Assembly (NCBI GenBank): GCA_016287765.1
Contig: JAEEWS010000009.1
Span: 1 to 64,000 of the forward strand
Reading direction: 5' to 3'
Source: Lachnospiraceae bacterium
GTDB lineage: Bacteria; Bacillota_A; Clostridia; Lachnospirales; Lachnospiraceae
DNA: 64,000 nt
This document shows positions 41,787 to 50,448 of the stretch, in pieces; positions within the stretch are counted from its first letter, which is position 1; every line of letters begins with the position of its first letter. The notes beneath the pieces are model-generated. The model did no database searches. It saw nothing but the letters and a program-made list of their open reading frames with translations, and was not told the origin of the DNA. The translations under genes were made by a program, and so were the position numbers.

Positions 41787-43307
41787 ATGTATAGTGATGG
41801 GAAGATCTACATGGGACTGGCCGACGGGAAGAGAGTTTACATGGAGCCTTCAATGGCCAACAGACACGGCCTTATTGCGGGAGCCACCGGTACAGGTAAG
41901 ACCATTACAATGAAGGCAATGGCCGAGTCCTTTTCGGATGCGGGAGTTCCCGTGTTTCTCTGCGATGTAAAGGGTGACGTGTCCGGATTTGCGGAAGCCG
42001 GTGTTTCGAGCTCGGGAATGGAAAAAAGGATCGACAAGTTCGGACTGAGGGATGAGTTTGAATATAAGGCTTATCCCACTTCTTTCTGGGATGTTTACCA
42101 AAAGGCCGGACATCCTGTCAGAGCCACGATCTCCGATATGGGACCTGAGATCCTTGCAAGACTTCTTGGGCTCTCCGAGATCCAGGAAGGGGTTCTTAAC
42201 ATAGTTTTCAGCATAGCTGACGATAAGGGGCTGGTACTTACGGATCTTAAGGACTTGAAGCTCACCCTTAATTATGTGGCTGAACACAGAAATGAATATA
42301 CTCTGACCTATGGTAACATGACGGCCCAGTCTCTGGGAGCTGTTATCCGTGCGCTTTTACCCCTTGAAAATCAGGGTGGGGATCTTTTCTTCGGCGAACC
42401 GGATCTGGACATCCATGATTGGATCAGAACAGACGAAAACGGCAAGGGCTATGTGAATATATTAAACTGTACCGAACTGGTGCAGAATCCGAAATTATAT
42501 GCGGCTTTTATGCTCTGGATGATGGCGGAGCTTTTTGAAAATCTTCCCGAAGCAGGAGATTCCGATAAGCCAAAGATCGTGTTCTTCTTTGATGAAGCAC
42601 ATCTCCTTTTTAACGATGCTCCGAAGGTACTGGTACAGAAGGTGGAACAGCTGGTTAAGCTGATCCGCTCAAAGGGTGTCGGCATCTATTTTGTTACCCA
42701 GAGCCCTTCCGATATACCGGATCCCATCCTTGCTCAGCTCTCTAACCGTGTACAGCATGCTTTAAGAGCTTACACTCCCGCAGAACAGAAGGCGGTCAGA
42801 GCGGCAGCTCAGGCCTTCCGTGCAAATCCTGCTTTTAAGAGCGAAGAGGTGCTTTTGGAATTGGGTGTGGGAGAAGCCCTCACTTCCTTCCTGGACGAGA
42901 AGGGTGTTCCCACCATGGTGCAGCGTACTGCGATCATATGTCCTCAAAGCCTTATGGCGGCATGTTCGGTTAAGTCCAGAAAGATCTCCATGGCCATCGA
43001 CGATATGGACAAATACGACGATGCTGTGGACGAAGAAACAGCCTATGAGATCCTGACCAAACAGAGACAGGAAGAGCAGAAGCAGGCGGAGGAAGCTGCC
43101 GCAGAGGCTCAAAAAGCCAAGGAAGAAGCTGCCCGTAAGAAGGAAGAAGAGAAAGCTTTAGCCAGGAAGGAAAAGGAAGAGGCTGCAGAAAGAGCAAAGA
43201 AGGAAAAAAAGACAGAACGCCGTAAAGCTCAGATCGAAAGATCCTTGATCTCCACGGGTATGAGCGTTTTAAAGCGCGGTCTGTTTAAGACTATTCTTAA
43301 ATTTTAA
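41787..43307 (+). CDS. HerA/FtsK-fold ATPase, DUF853 (YjgR-like)
   Basis: 506 residues. Walker A AGATGTGKTITMKAMAE lies near residue 31, CDVKGDVSGFAE follows, and Walker B-like FFFDEAHLLFND is followed by QKVEQLVKLIRSKGVGIYFVTQSP, all typical of the DUF853 helicase-like ATPases. After about residue 420 comes a highly charged Glu/Lys/Ala coiled coil and a short hydrophobic end. DNA pumping or membrane-linked processing is suggested for relatives but not proven. A strong terminator follows. Confidence 0.88.
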   Translation: MYSDGKIYMGLADGKRVYMEPSMANRHGLIAGATGTGKTITMKAMAESFSDAGVPVFLCDVKGDVSGFAEAGVSSSGMEKRIDKFGLRDEFEYKAYPTSFWDVYQKAGHPVRATISDMGPEILARLLGLSEIQEGVLNIVFSIADDKGLVLTDLKDLKLTLNYVAEHRNEYTLTYGNMTAQSLGAVIRALLPLENQGGDLFFGEPDLDIHDWIRTDENGKGYVNILNCTELVQNPKLYAAFMLWMMAELFENLPEAGDSDKPKIVFFFDEAHLLFNDAPKVLVQKVEQLVKLIRSKGVGIYFVTQSPSDIPDPILAQLSNRVQHALRAYTPAEQKAVRAAAQAFRANPAFKSEEVLLELGVGEALTSFLDEKGVPTMVQRTAIICPQSLMAACSVKSRKISMAIDDMDKYDDAVDEETAYEILTKQRQEEQKQAEEAAAEAQKAKEEAARKKEEEKALARKEKEEAAERAKKEKKTERRKAQIERSLISTGMSVLKRGLFKTILKF

Positions 43308-43340
43308 AAATGATCTAAGGATTTTTATCCGGAAATCCAT

Positions 43341-43384
43341 GATAAATTGTGCAAAATTGATTTTGCACAATTTATCTTTTTTTA
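43341..43384 (+). terminator. Strong intrinsic terminator
   Basis: Perfect 16-bp stem (43341-43356 with 43361-43376), TTGA loop, then eight T. Confidence 0.9.
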
Positions 43385-43386
43385 AC

Positions 43387-43415
43387 TTGTTATTAACCGG
43401 TATATGGGGTAAAAT
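43387..43415 (+). promoter_or_regulatory. Promoter of the amino-acid ABC operon
   Basis: TTGTTA, 17 bp, TAAAAT, just after the terminator and 33 bp before the first start codon. Confidence 0.6.
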
Positions 43416-43448
43416 GTTCGGGAAAATAAAACTATAAAAAGGTAGATT

Positions 43449-44117
43449 ATGACTGAACGTCTTTGGAACATACTAACGGATTCATTCCTTAAAATATTGG
43501 TGCCGGGGCTGCAGATGACCATTCCCCTTACGATAATCTCGTTTGCCATAGGAATGGTGATAGCGCTTGTAGTAGCTATGATACAGGTGGCAGAGATCCC
43601 CGGACTTAAGCAGTTCTGCAGGTTTTACGTGTGGATCATCCGCGGAACACCGCTGCTTGTACAGCTTTATGTGGTATTCTACGGACTTCCCAGACTGGGA
43701 GTTCTGATCAATCCTTTTCCTGCGGCTGTTATTGTTTTTTCCATAAGTGTGGGTGCCTATGATTCTGAAACCATGAGAGCCGCTATACAGTCGGTTTCCA
43801 GGGGGCAGATAGAAGCCGGTTACTGCGTGGGAATGTCCTATCCGCAGATCATGCGAAGGATAGTGCTTCCGCAGGCTTTCAGGACCGCCTTCCCGCCCCT
43901 TTCCAATTCACTTATAGGACTTGTAAAGGATACATCTCTTGCCGCCAATATCACGGTACTTGAAATGTTTATGGCCACACAGAGGATAGTAGCCAGAACC
44001 TACGAACCCTTCGCCCTTTATCTGGAGGTGGCTCTTATCTATCTGATCTTCTGTACTGTGCTTACCAAGGTTCAGAGTATCTGTGAGAAACGACTGGGAA
44101 AATACGGAAAAAGATAG
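43449..44117 (+). CDS. Polar amino-acid ABC importer, permease
   Basis: 222 residues, HisMQ-type permease with about five helices. The N-terminal GLQMTIPLTIISFAIGMVIAL and the EAA-loop-like IEAGYCVGMSYPQIMRRIVLPQAFRTAFPPL are typical. Order permease, ATPase, binding protein, with gaps of 11 and 31 bp, gives a complete importer. Similarity to cystine-type TcyABC systems is likely but the substrate is not proven. Confidence 0.93.
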   Translation: MTERLWNILTDSFLKILVPGLQMTIPLTIISFAIGMVIALVVAMIQVAEIPGLKQFCRFYVWIIRGTPLLVQLYVVFYGLPRLGVLINPFPAAVIVFSISVGAYDSETMRAAIQSVSRGQIEAGYCVGMSYPQIMRRIVLPQAFRTAFPPLSNSLIGLVKDTSLAANITVLEMFMATQRIVARTYEPFALYLEVALIYLIFCTVLTKVQSICEKRLGKYGKR

Positions 44118-44128
44118 GATGTTATTAA

Positions 44129-44863
44129 ATGATAGATTTTGAAAATATCAGCAAAGTTTATAATGACAACCGGGTTTTGAAAGATGTGAGTCTTCACATC
44201 AACAAAGGTGATGTGGTGGCTGTTCTCGGACCCAGCGGTTCGGGAAAGACCACAATGCTCAGGTGTATGAATTTCCTGGAAAAGGCAGACGTCGGTACCA
44301 TGAACTTTGACGGTAAAAAATACGACCTTCACGGTATTTCGAAGAAGGATATGGCTGCCATCAGGAAAAAGACGGGCTTTGTATTTCAGAGCTATAACCT
44401 GTTTTTAAACAAGACTGCCCTGCAGAATGTTACGGAAGGTCTGATAATTGCAAGAAAGATGCCCAAGGAGCAGGCTATAGAAAAGGGCAAGGCTGCTCTG
44501 GACAAGGTAGGCCTTTCCGACAGATACGATTTTTACCCTTCACAGCTTTCGGGAGGACAGCAGCAAAGAGTGGGGATAGCCCGGGCGCTGGTGACCGATC
44601 CCGAGATCATATATTTTGACGAGCCCACCTCGGCACTGGATCCGGAGCTTATCGGAGAAGTGCTTTTGGTAATGAGACGACTTGCAAAAGAGGGGATCAC
44701 CATGGTGGTGGTAACCCATGAAATGTCCTTTGCAAGGGATGTTTCCAACAGGGTTGTGTTTATGGAAAACGGCGAGATCCTTAAGGATGTGCCCTCCAAA
44801 GAATTTTTCGAGAATCCCGGTGATGACAGGATCAGGAATTTCCTGAAGACCTTAACATCGTGA
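44129..44863 (+). CDS. Polar amino-acid ABC importer, ATP-binding subunit
   Basis: 244 residues. Walker [11 protein letters not shown]-loop FVFQSYNLF, signature [15 protein letters not shown], Walker [16 protein letters not shown] and His switch VVVTHEM are all present. GlnQ/TcyC-type cytoplasmic ATPase for the permease 11 bp upstream. Confidence 0.95.
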   Translation: MIDFENISKVYNDNRVLKDVSLHINKGDVVAVLGPSGSGKTTMLRCMNFLEKADVGTMNFDGKKYDLHGISKKDMAAIRKKTGFVFQSYNLFLNKTALQNVTEGLIIARKMPKEQAIEKGKAALDKVGLSDRYDFYPSQLSGGQQQRVGIARALVTDPEIIYFDEPTSALDPELIGEVLLVMRRLAKEGITMVVVTHEMSFARDVSNRVVFMENGEILKDVPSKEFFENPGDDRIRNFLKTLTS

Positions 44864-44894
44864 TCCAATATAAAAAAACAAAGGAGATAACAAG

Positions 44895-45689
44895 ATGAAA
44901 AAGATCAGAGCATTGATCGGTTACTTTTTGGCAGGCGTCTCGCTGACAGCACTTGCAGGTTGCGGTAAGCAGGCAGACACTGACATGCTTTCCCGCATTC
45001 AAAAAGACGGAAAGATCGTAATTGCAACAGAGGGTACATGGGCACCCTGGACCTACCACGATGAGAAAGATAAGCTGGTTGGCTTCGATATCGAGGTAGC
45101 GGAGAGAGTCGCTGACAAGCTGGGCGTAAAGGCCGAATTTGTCGAGGGCGAATGGGATGGACTTCTTGCGGGACTAGAAGTGGGAAGATATGACATTATG
45201 GCCAACGGTGTTGAGATCACGGATGAAAGATCCGAGAAATACGATTTTTCCACTCCCTACGGATATATAAGAACCGCCATTATCGTGCGCGGAGATGATA
45301 ATAGGATCGGATCCTTCGAGGATCTGAACGGAAAGACAACTGCCAACACCATATCCAGCACATATGCATTGCTGGCGGAGAAATACGGGGCAAAACCCAT
45401 CGGTGTTGACGACCTGAATCAGACAATTGAACTTCTTCTTGCAGGCAGGATCGATGCGACCTTGAATGCGGAAGTAACGTTTTATGATTATATAAAAGAG
45501 CATCCCGAGTCGGGCCTTAAGATAGCGGCTCTGACAGAGGAAGCATCTCTTGTGGCGATACCAATGCCCAAGGGGGAGAAGGCGGATTCTTTAAGAAGTG
45601 CCATCGACAAGGCCATTGAAGAGCTCAGAGCAGACGGCACTTTATCCGAGATCTCTGTTAAGTATTTCGGAAAGGACATTTCCAAGTAA
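44895..45689 (+). CDS. Amino-acid ABC importer, substrate-binding lipoprotein
   Basis: 264 residues with lipobox LTALAGCGK. The mature SBP_bac_3 domain has [19 protein letters not shown], the [18 protein letters not shown] and [16 protein letters not shown] signature segments and the hinge region. Captures a polar amino acid (possibly cystine) at the cell surface. Its TAA overlaps the tatD ATG by one base. Confidence 0.93.
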   Translation: MKKIRALIGYFLAGVSLTALAGCGKQADTDMLSRIQKDGKIVIATEGTWAPWTYHDEKDKLVGFDIEVAERVADKLGVKAEFVEGEWDGLLAGLEVGRYDIMANGVEITDERSEKYDFSTPYGYIRTAIIVRGDDNRIGSFEDLNGKTTANTISSTYALLAEKYGAKPIGVDDLNQTIELLLAGRIDATLNAEVTFYDYIKEHPESGLKIAALTEEASLVAIPMPKGEKADSLRSAIDKAIEELRADGTLSEISVKYFGKDISK

Positions 45690-46489
45690 TGATATTCGAC
45701 ACACATGCTCATTACGACGATGAGCGCTTTGATGAAGACAGGGAAGAGCTTCTCACCAATCTGAAAAATGAAAACGTGGGAGCTGTGGTGAACGTGGGCG
45801 CTGACTTTGAAGGCTGTGCCTCCTCCATGGTCCTGGCGGAACATTGGGATTTTATATATGCTGCCGTAGGCCTGCATCCGGACTATGTGGAATTCATGGA
45901 TGAAGACACTTTGGCAAAGCTTCGTATGTGGCTCAATGAACCCCGGTGCGTGGCACTCGGTGAGATAGGCCTGGATTATTCGAGAGAAGAGGCTGATCGT
46001 GAAGTGCAAAAGTACTGGTTCAAGCGTCAGCTGGATCTGGCAAAGGAAGAAAACAAGCCCGTTATAATACACAGCCGTGACGCTGCGGAAGATACAATGG
46101 AAATGCTTAAAGCTTACAGTAAGAAGCTTAAAGCGGCAGGGACTGAGAGAGAAGAGCTTTTTAAAAATCCCGGAGTGGTGCATTGCTTTTCCTACTGTAA
46201 AGAGATGGCGGAAGAATATGTTAAGATGGGATTTTTCATCGGCGTGGGCGGTGTTTCAACATTTAAGAACGGCAGAAAACTTAAGGAAGTGATCGAAGAG
46301 ATCCCTTTGACTTCGGTCCTTCTTGAGACCGATTGCCCCTATCTTGCACCGGTACCTTTCAGAGGAACAAGAAATTATTCCGCATATATTAAATATGTTG
46401 TGGATGCCATATCCGAAATAAAGGGTGTGAGTCGGGAAGAGATAGAAAAGATCACATTTGAGAATGCTAAAAAAATGTACAGGCTGTAA
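45689..46489 (+). CDS. TatD-family metal-dependent deoxyribonuclease
   Basis: 266 residues. Amidohydrolase-type barrel with DTHAHYDDERF, the GEIGLDY motif, HSRDAAEDT, VHCFSY and ETDCPYLAP, the metal ligands of TatD 3'-5' exonucleases. Translationally coupled (TAATG) to the binding-protein gene, an uncommon partnership. The stop codon lies in the loop of the terminator. Confidence 0.93.
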   Translation: MIFDTHAHYDDERFDEDREELLTNLKNENVGAVVNVGADFEGCASSMVLAEHWDFIYAAVGLHPDYVEFMDEDTLAKLRMWLNEPRCVALGEIGLDYSREEADREVQKYWFKRQLDLAKEENKPVIIHSRDAAEDTMEMLKAYSKKLKAAGTEREELFKNPGVVHCFSYCKEMAEEYVKMGFFIGVGGVSTFKNGRKLKEVIEEIPLTSVLLETDCPYLAPVPFRGTRNYSAYIKYVVDAISEIKGVSREEIEKITFENAKKMYRL

Positions 46490-46510
46490 TTTCAGCCTGT
46501 ACATTTTTGT
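46472..46510 (+). terminator. Terminator overlapping the tatD stop codon
   Basis: Perfect 15-bp stem (46472-46486 with 46493-46507) whose 6-nt loop is TAATTT; the TAA is the tatD stop. T run follows. Confidence 0.88.
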
Positions 46511-46544
46511 TCTTAATAAAGTATGATCTGTTTAACAAGGTCCA

Positions 46545-47555
46545 TTAGGACAGCTCCGACTGGTTGGCTTCTGCGGAAGCGCTGACTTCTTCAAAGATGT
46601 CATCCATGTTTACCGGGGTGTCACCGTCGGGAAGGATGATCTCTGTGTCGGGGGCTGCAACATATGATCTTTTAAGACGCGCTTCCTTCCTGTATTCTGC
46701 GGCAGAGATACCGAAATTCTTTTTGAAGGCTTCGCAGAAGTAGCTGGAACCGTTGTTGAAACCAAGTTCGTAGCTGATCTGAGCTATATTCTTGTCGGTA
46801 TCCGACAGAAGATCCAAAGCTTTTGATAAACGGTATTTTCCCAGATAGTTAATAGGAGCCGTATCCAGATAATCTTTGAACAGCTGGGTGCATTTACTCT
46901 TTTTGCAGCCTGCGGAAGCAGCTATGTCATCGAGAGTCACTTTTTCTCGGTAATGTTCACCTATATAAAGAAGTGTATTTTTGAGTGCATATATGTCTAT
47001 AAAGGCATCGGGAGAGGCTATGGGAGTGGAGGCTGTGTTAAAGTAGAGAAGTTCAAAAACTCTCATATAAAGGATCTGGATGGCAAATTCCGACCAGCCG
47101 TCGCTCTTGCCTTCGTTAAGCTTTTTGATCACGTTAAGGATCTCGTTCTGCCAGGATATTTCAGGGGTAAGGGAAACATAGGAGCAGCCGTAGACTGAGG
47201 TGAAGGGCTTTACATATTTGGTTTCAAACAAAGGATTTGCAGAAAGAAGAGAGGGATTTAACAGTATCCTTATATAGGTGCAATCTTTTTTTTCTGCATT
47301 AAAGGCATGATTTACACGGTGGCTGTTTATGAATATGCCTTTGCCCGCAGAAACGGGTATCTTGTTGCCTTCCACCACGAAGGTCATCTCTCCGGAAAGA
47401 ACGTAGTCCATTTCCATTTCATTATGCCATTCCGAAGGGGTGATATAGTCAGGATAGTAGGAAAGAGAAACTTCGTTTATGTAGGTGGGGAATTCAGGTA
47501 TGTCATACTTTACGTGCTCGGAAGCATCGTAGTTGAAAAATGAATAATTTGCCAT
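46545..47555 (-). CDS. AraC-family transcriptional regulator with cupin domain
   Basis: 336 residues. An N-terminal cupin sensor (SEWHNEMEMDYVLSGEMTFVVEG, PVSAGKGIFINSHRVNH) is followed by two helix-turn-helix units at about 205-300 (YREKVTLDDIAASAGCKKSKC, NIAQISYELGFNNGSSYFCEAFKKNFG) and an acidic tail. Its place next to uxaB suggests sugar- or uronate-responsive control; the effector is unknown. Confidence 0.9.
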   Translation of the reverse strand: MANYSFFNYDASEHVKYDIPEFPTYINEVSLSYYPDYITPSEWHNEMEMDYVLSGEMTFVVEGNKIPVSAGKGIFINSHRVNHAFNAEKKDCTYIRILLNPSLLSANPLFETKYVKPFTSVYGCSYVSLTPEISWQNEILNVIKKLNEGKSDGWSEFAIQILYMRVFELLYFNTASTPIASPDAFIDIYALKNTLLYIGEHYREKVTLDDIAASAGCKKSKCTQLFKDYLDTAPINYLGKYRLSKALDLLSDTDKNIAQISYELGFNNGSSYFCEAFKKNFGISAAEYRKEARLKRSYVAAPDTEIILPDGDTPVNMDDIFEEVSASAEANQSELS

Positions 47556-47675
47556 ATAACCTCCCTTAAACTGTTCAGGATCAGGATGTCATTTTTACCA
47601 AAAGACAATATCTGTGCAAAATTGTTATACAAATTATAAGTTTTTTCCGAGTATTTGTACATTAAATATTGATAA

Positions 47676-47703
47676 ATTAAAAAGGACATCCGTAAGGATG
47701 CCC
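47676..47703 (-). terminator. Terminator of uxaB
   Basis: On the minus strand GGGCATCC/GGATGTCC with one G-U pair and a 4-nt loop, then TTTTTAATTT. Confidence 0.8.
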
Positions 47704-47727
47704 TGAATCTAAAGGGAAGGGAAAAAA

Positions 47728-49221
47728 TTATAAGCAGCTTTCAAATGCCTTAAGTGCACCCTTTTCGCGGATGAACTCAAGATTTTTAACGGTAAGAGCC
47801 TCGAAACCGGGAACCTTTGTAAGATCCTTGCCCCAGAAGGCTTCATTACTCATTACATCGTGTACAAGAGAAGAGGCAGCGGAATTCCTTCTTTCATAGT
47901 AGAACTCCAGAACAGCTCTGTCATCTTTTACATAATAGTCATTGCCCGCAGGACGTCTGCAAAGAAGTCCTGTATCGTCAAGAGCGGAGATACCGCAGGA
48001 ATAGTGGGCGATGAGAAGGGCAAAACTCATGGAGAGACACTTGGGAAGTTCCTTCCTGCTCTCGAAATATTCAATGAAGCTGGGATAGTTTCTTGCCAGC
48101 CACTTGGATGTGGAGTTCAGAGTTATGCTCAGCAGCTCATGATTTACAAAGGGATTGTTAAATCTGTCGGAAACAGCAGCTGCAAATTCATCCAGATCCT
48201 TCTTGTCAAGGGGAAGGGTGGGGATGATCTCCTCATTCAACATCTTGTTCATGAAGCCCTTAACAGTGTCATCATGCATGCAGTCTCTTACGATATCGAA
48301 GCCTGCAAGGTAAGCGCCGGGAACGAAACCTGTGTGAGCACCGTTAAGTATGCGTACCTTACGTTTCTTGTAAGGAGTAACATCGGGAACAACGGGGCAG
48401 TTAAGCCCTGCCCTCTTAAAAGGAAGTTTTTCGGAAAGCCACTCGGGACCTTCAATATTCCATACTCCGAATACTTCACCCACATCTATGAGATCGTCAT
48501 GGTAGCCGTTTTCTTCTTCCAGCTTGGCTGCTTCCTTCTCGTCTCTGATCCTGCCGGGAACGATCCTGTCGACGAGAGTGGAGCAGAACAGACAATCCTT
48601 TTCGATATATTCAATGAATCCCGCGGGAAGATCCCACTGTTCGGCATATTTCTTCACGCACTTTAAAAGTTCCTTGCCGTTATTGTCGATCAGCTCACAG
48701 GAGAGGATCACGACACCGGACTTTCCGGCTTTGAAACGTGCGAGAAGTACCTGAGTGAGCTTCCCGGGGAAGGAGGACGCAGGTTGGTCAATTAAATTAC
48801 AGGAGGGATCGTAAGTGATGCCCGCCTCGGTGGTATTGGATACGATGTACTCCAGATCATCGGAAACAGCCAGTTTCATCATGTCTTTGAAACCGTTTTC
48901 CGTGTAAGGGTTAAGGCATCTTGATACAGAAGAGATGACACGCTTTCTGTCGATCCTTTCTCCTGCCTGACTGCCTCTTAAGTAAAGGGTGTACAGACCC
49001 TCCTGAGCATTGATAAGGTCCGTAAGCCCGTTGGCGATAGGCTGTACAAGTACGATCTTTCCGTTCCAGCCTGCCTTTTCGTTGGACATGTCAAACCAGT
49101 AATCCGTAAAAGCACGAAGGAAATTGCCTTCACCGAACTGCATTACCTTTTCGGGCGCTTTTTCAAGGATATATCCTTTGTATCCGCTTTCCTTTAATAC
49201 CTTGTAATTTAATTTCTCCAT
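47728..49221 (-). CDS. uxaB: Tagaturonate reductase (altronate oxidoreductase)
   Basis: Reduces D-tagaturonate to D-altronate with NADH in galacturonate breakdown. Long-chain mannitol-dehydrogenase family, 497 residues. Visible are MQFGEGNFLRAFTDYWFD near the start, SNTTEAGITYDP, VDRIVPGRI and the catalytic-domain RKVRILNGAHTGFVPGAYLAG. The ATG at 49221 with GGAG is preferred to an earlier TTG. The next enzymes (altronate dehydratase, isomerase) are not in the window, but KDPG aldolase is at 12.5-13.5 kb. An imperfect palindrome upstream may be its operator. Confidence 0.93.
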   Translation of the reverse strand: MEKLNYKVLKESGYKGYILEKAPEKVMQFGEGNFLRAFTDYWFDMSNEKAGWNGKIVLVQPIANGLTDLINAQEGLYTLYLRGSQAGERIDRKRVISSVSRCLNPYTENGFKDMMKLAVSDDLEYIVSNTTEAGITYDPSCNLIDQPASSFPGKLTQVLLARFKAGKSGVVILSCELIDNNGKELLKCVKKYAEQWDLPAGFIEYIEKDCLFCSTLVDRIVPGRIRDEKEAAKLEEENGYHDDLIDVGEVFGVWNIEGPEWLSEKLPFKRAGLNCPVVPDVTPYKKRKVRILNGAHTGFVPGAYLAGFDIVRDCMHDDTVKGFMNKMLNEEIIPTLPLDKKDLDEFAAAVSDRFNNPFVNHELLSITLNSTSKWLARNYPSFIEYFESRKELPKCLSMSFALLIAHYSCGISALDDTGLLCRRPAGNDYYVKDDRAVLEFYYERRNSAASSLVHDVMSNEAFWGKDLTKVPGFEALTVKNLEFIREKGALKAFESCL

Positions 49222-49263
49222 TTCTTCTCCATTTCTGACCAAAATACGGTTTTAATAAAGGGT

Positions 49264-49289
49264 GTCGCGAAAGCATATGCATTCTCGAC
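49264..49289 (-). promoter_or_regulatory. Candidate operator, 26-bp imperfect palindrome upstream of uxaB
   Basis: GTCGCGAAAGCAT followed by ATGCATTCTCGAC: 11 of 13 positions are symmetric. It lies 43 bp before the uxaB start, just downstream of a TATAAT-like box. Confidence 0.45.
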
Positions 49290-49378
49290 GATTTTATCTG
49301 TTTCCATTATAACCCTCGTTTTTTTAAATGAAATAGTGACTTTTGTTAAATTTTATTGTGAAACTTGCGGTTAAAATC

Positions 49379-49407
49379 TTGCCCGAATCAAAAAATGAAA
49401 GTATAAT
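49379..49407 (+). promoter_or_regulatory. Promoter of AraC-family gene
   Basis: TTGCCC, 17 bp, TATAAT, 28 bp before the ATG at 49436. Confidence 0.6.
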
Positions 49408-49435
49408 CATGAATATAATGATCCCGGAGGTTAAT

Positions 49436-50305
49436 ATGGCTACCAAGATCCAATCATACAATCCCAGACAGGTAATGAACAGGAAGGACTTTGAGATACA
49501 GCACAAGCGAGATACTTATCTTCATAATGTGGAGCTGCATCACCATGATTTTTATGAGATCTATCTTCTGGTTTCGGGAGATGTGACCTATTCCATAGAA
49601 GGAAAACTGTACAGAGTGGTTCCGGGGGATGTGCTTTTAATAAGCCCCAGAGAACTTCATCAATTGTTTATCAAGCCTGCTACCGAGCCCTATGAAAGAT
49701 ATGTACTCTGGATAGATCCGGCCATGCTTGCACGGCTCTCCACAGAGACGACGAATCTGGAAAAGTGCCTGAACCCTGCAAGAGAAGGCTACACCAACCA
49801 GCTTCGTATCCCCATTGAATATAATAAAGAGATAGGAAGCCTCATGGAGGGTATATACAGAGAGTCGGATTGTGAGGGCTACGGAGGAGATGTGATGCAG
49901 GAAAGCCTGATCGCCAGGCTTTTGGTGCTTATAAACCGTATTGCGGACATGAAAGACGAGAAAACGGAAGAAGAGCCCTACACCAATACCCTTGTGGCGG
50001 GAGTGATCGACTATGTGAACGAGCATTACGGTGAAACCTTGTCACTGGATGATATGGCCGAGAGATTATATGTAAGCAAGTACCATTTGAGCCATGAGTT
50101 CAGAAAACAGATGGGAACGGGAGTTTACCATTACATACAGAAGAAGAGAGTGCAGATAGCGAGACAGCTTCTGGCTCAGGGGGAAAAGCCGAATAATGTT
50201 TTCAGGCGCTGTGGCTTCGGAGATTATGCCGGCTTTTACAGAGCATTTAAGGCTGAGTACGGAGCAGGCCCCAGGGAATTTGCCGCTTCTCTTAAGCAGA
50301 TATAA
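49436..50305 (+). CDS. AraC-family transcriptional regulator with cupin domain
   Basis: 289 residues from the ATG at 49436 (CCGGAGG); an upstream in-frame start would place the promoter inside the gene. The cupin part shows NVELHHHDFYEIYLLVSGDV and GDVLLISPRELHQLF. Two helix-turn-helix units follow at about 190-280 (LSLDDMAERLYVSKYHLSHEF, NNVFRRCGFGDYAGFYRAFK). It lies between divergent uxaB and the cellobiose phosphorylase gene and could control either. Confidence 0.92.
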   Translation: MATKIQSYNPRQVMNRKDFEIQHKRDTYLHNVELHHHDFYEIYLLVSGDVTYSIEGKLYRVVPGDVLLISPRELHQLFIKPATEPYERYVLWIDPAMLARLSTETTNLEKCLNPAREGYTNQLRIPIEYNKEIGSLMEGIYRESDCEGYGGDVMQESLIARLLVLINRIADMKDEKTEEEPYTNTLVAGVIDYVNEHYGETLSLDDMAERLYVSKYHLSHEFRKQMGTGVYHYIQKKRVQIARQLLAQGEKPNNVFRRCGFGDYAGFYRAFKAEYGAGPREFAASLKQI

Positions 50306-50367
50306 AAACAGTATAGTTTATGCTAAATATAAATAAAAAATATACTATATTAAGTCATTTTTTTACG

Positions 50368-50396
50368 TTGTAATTGAGTAAATTTACTTATATAAT
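50368..50396 (+). promoter_or_regulatory. Promoter of the GH94 gene with palindrome in the spacer
   Basis: TTGTAA, 17 bp, TATAAT. The spacer contains the perfect 12-bp palindrome AGTAAATTTACT (50377-50388), a classic place for repressor binding. Confidence 0.6.
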
Positions 50397-50448
50397 GTCC
50401 TAAAGTTGTTGCTATTTATGGAGTTTTAAAGACACGGAGGAACGTTAT

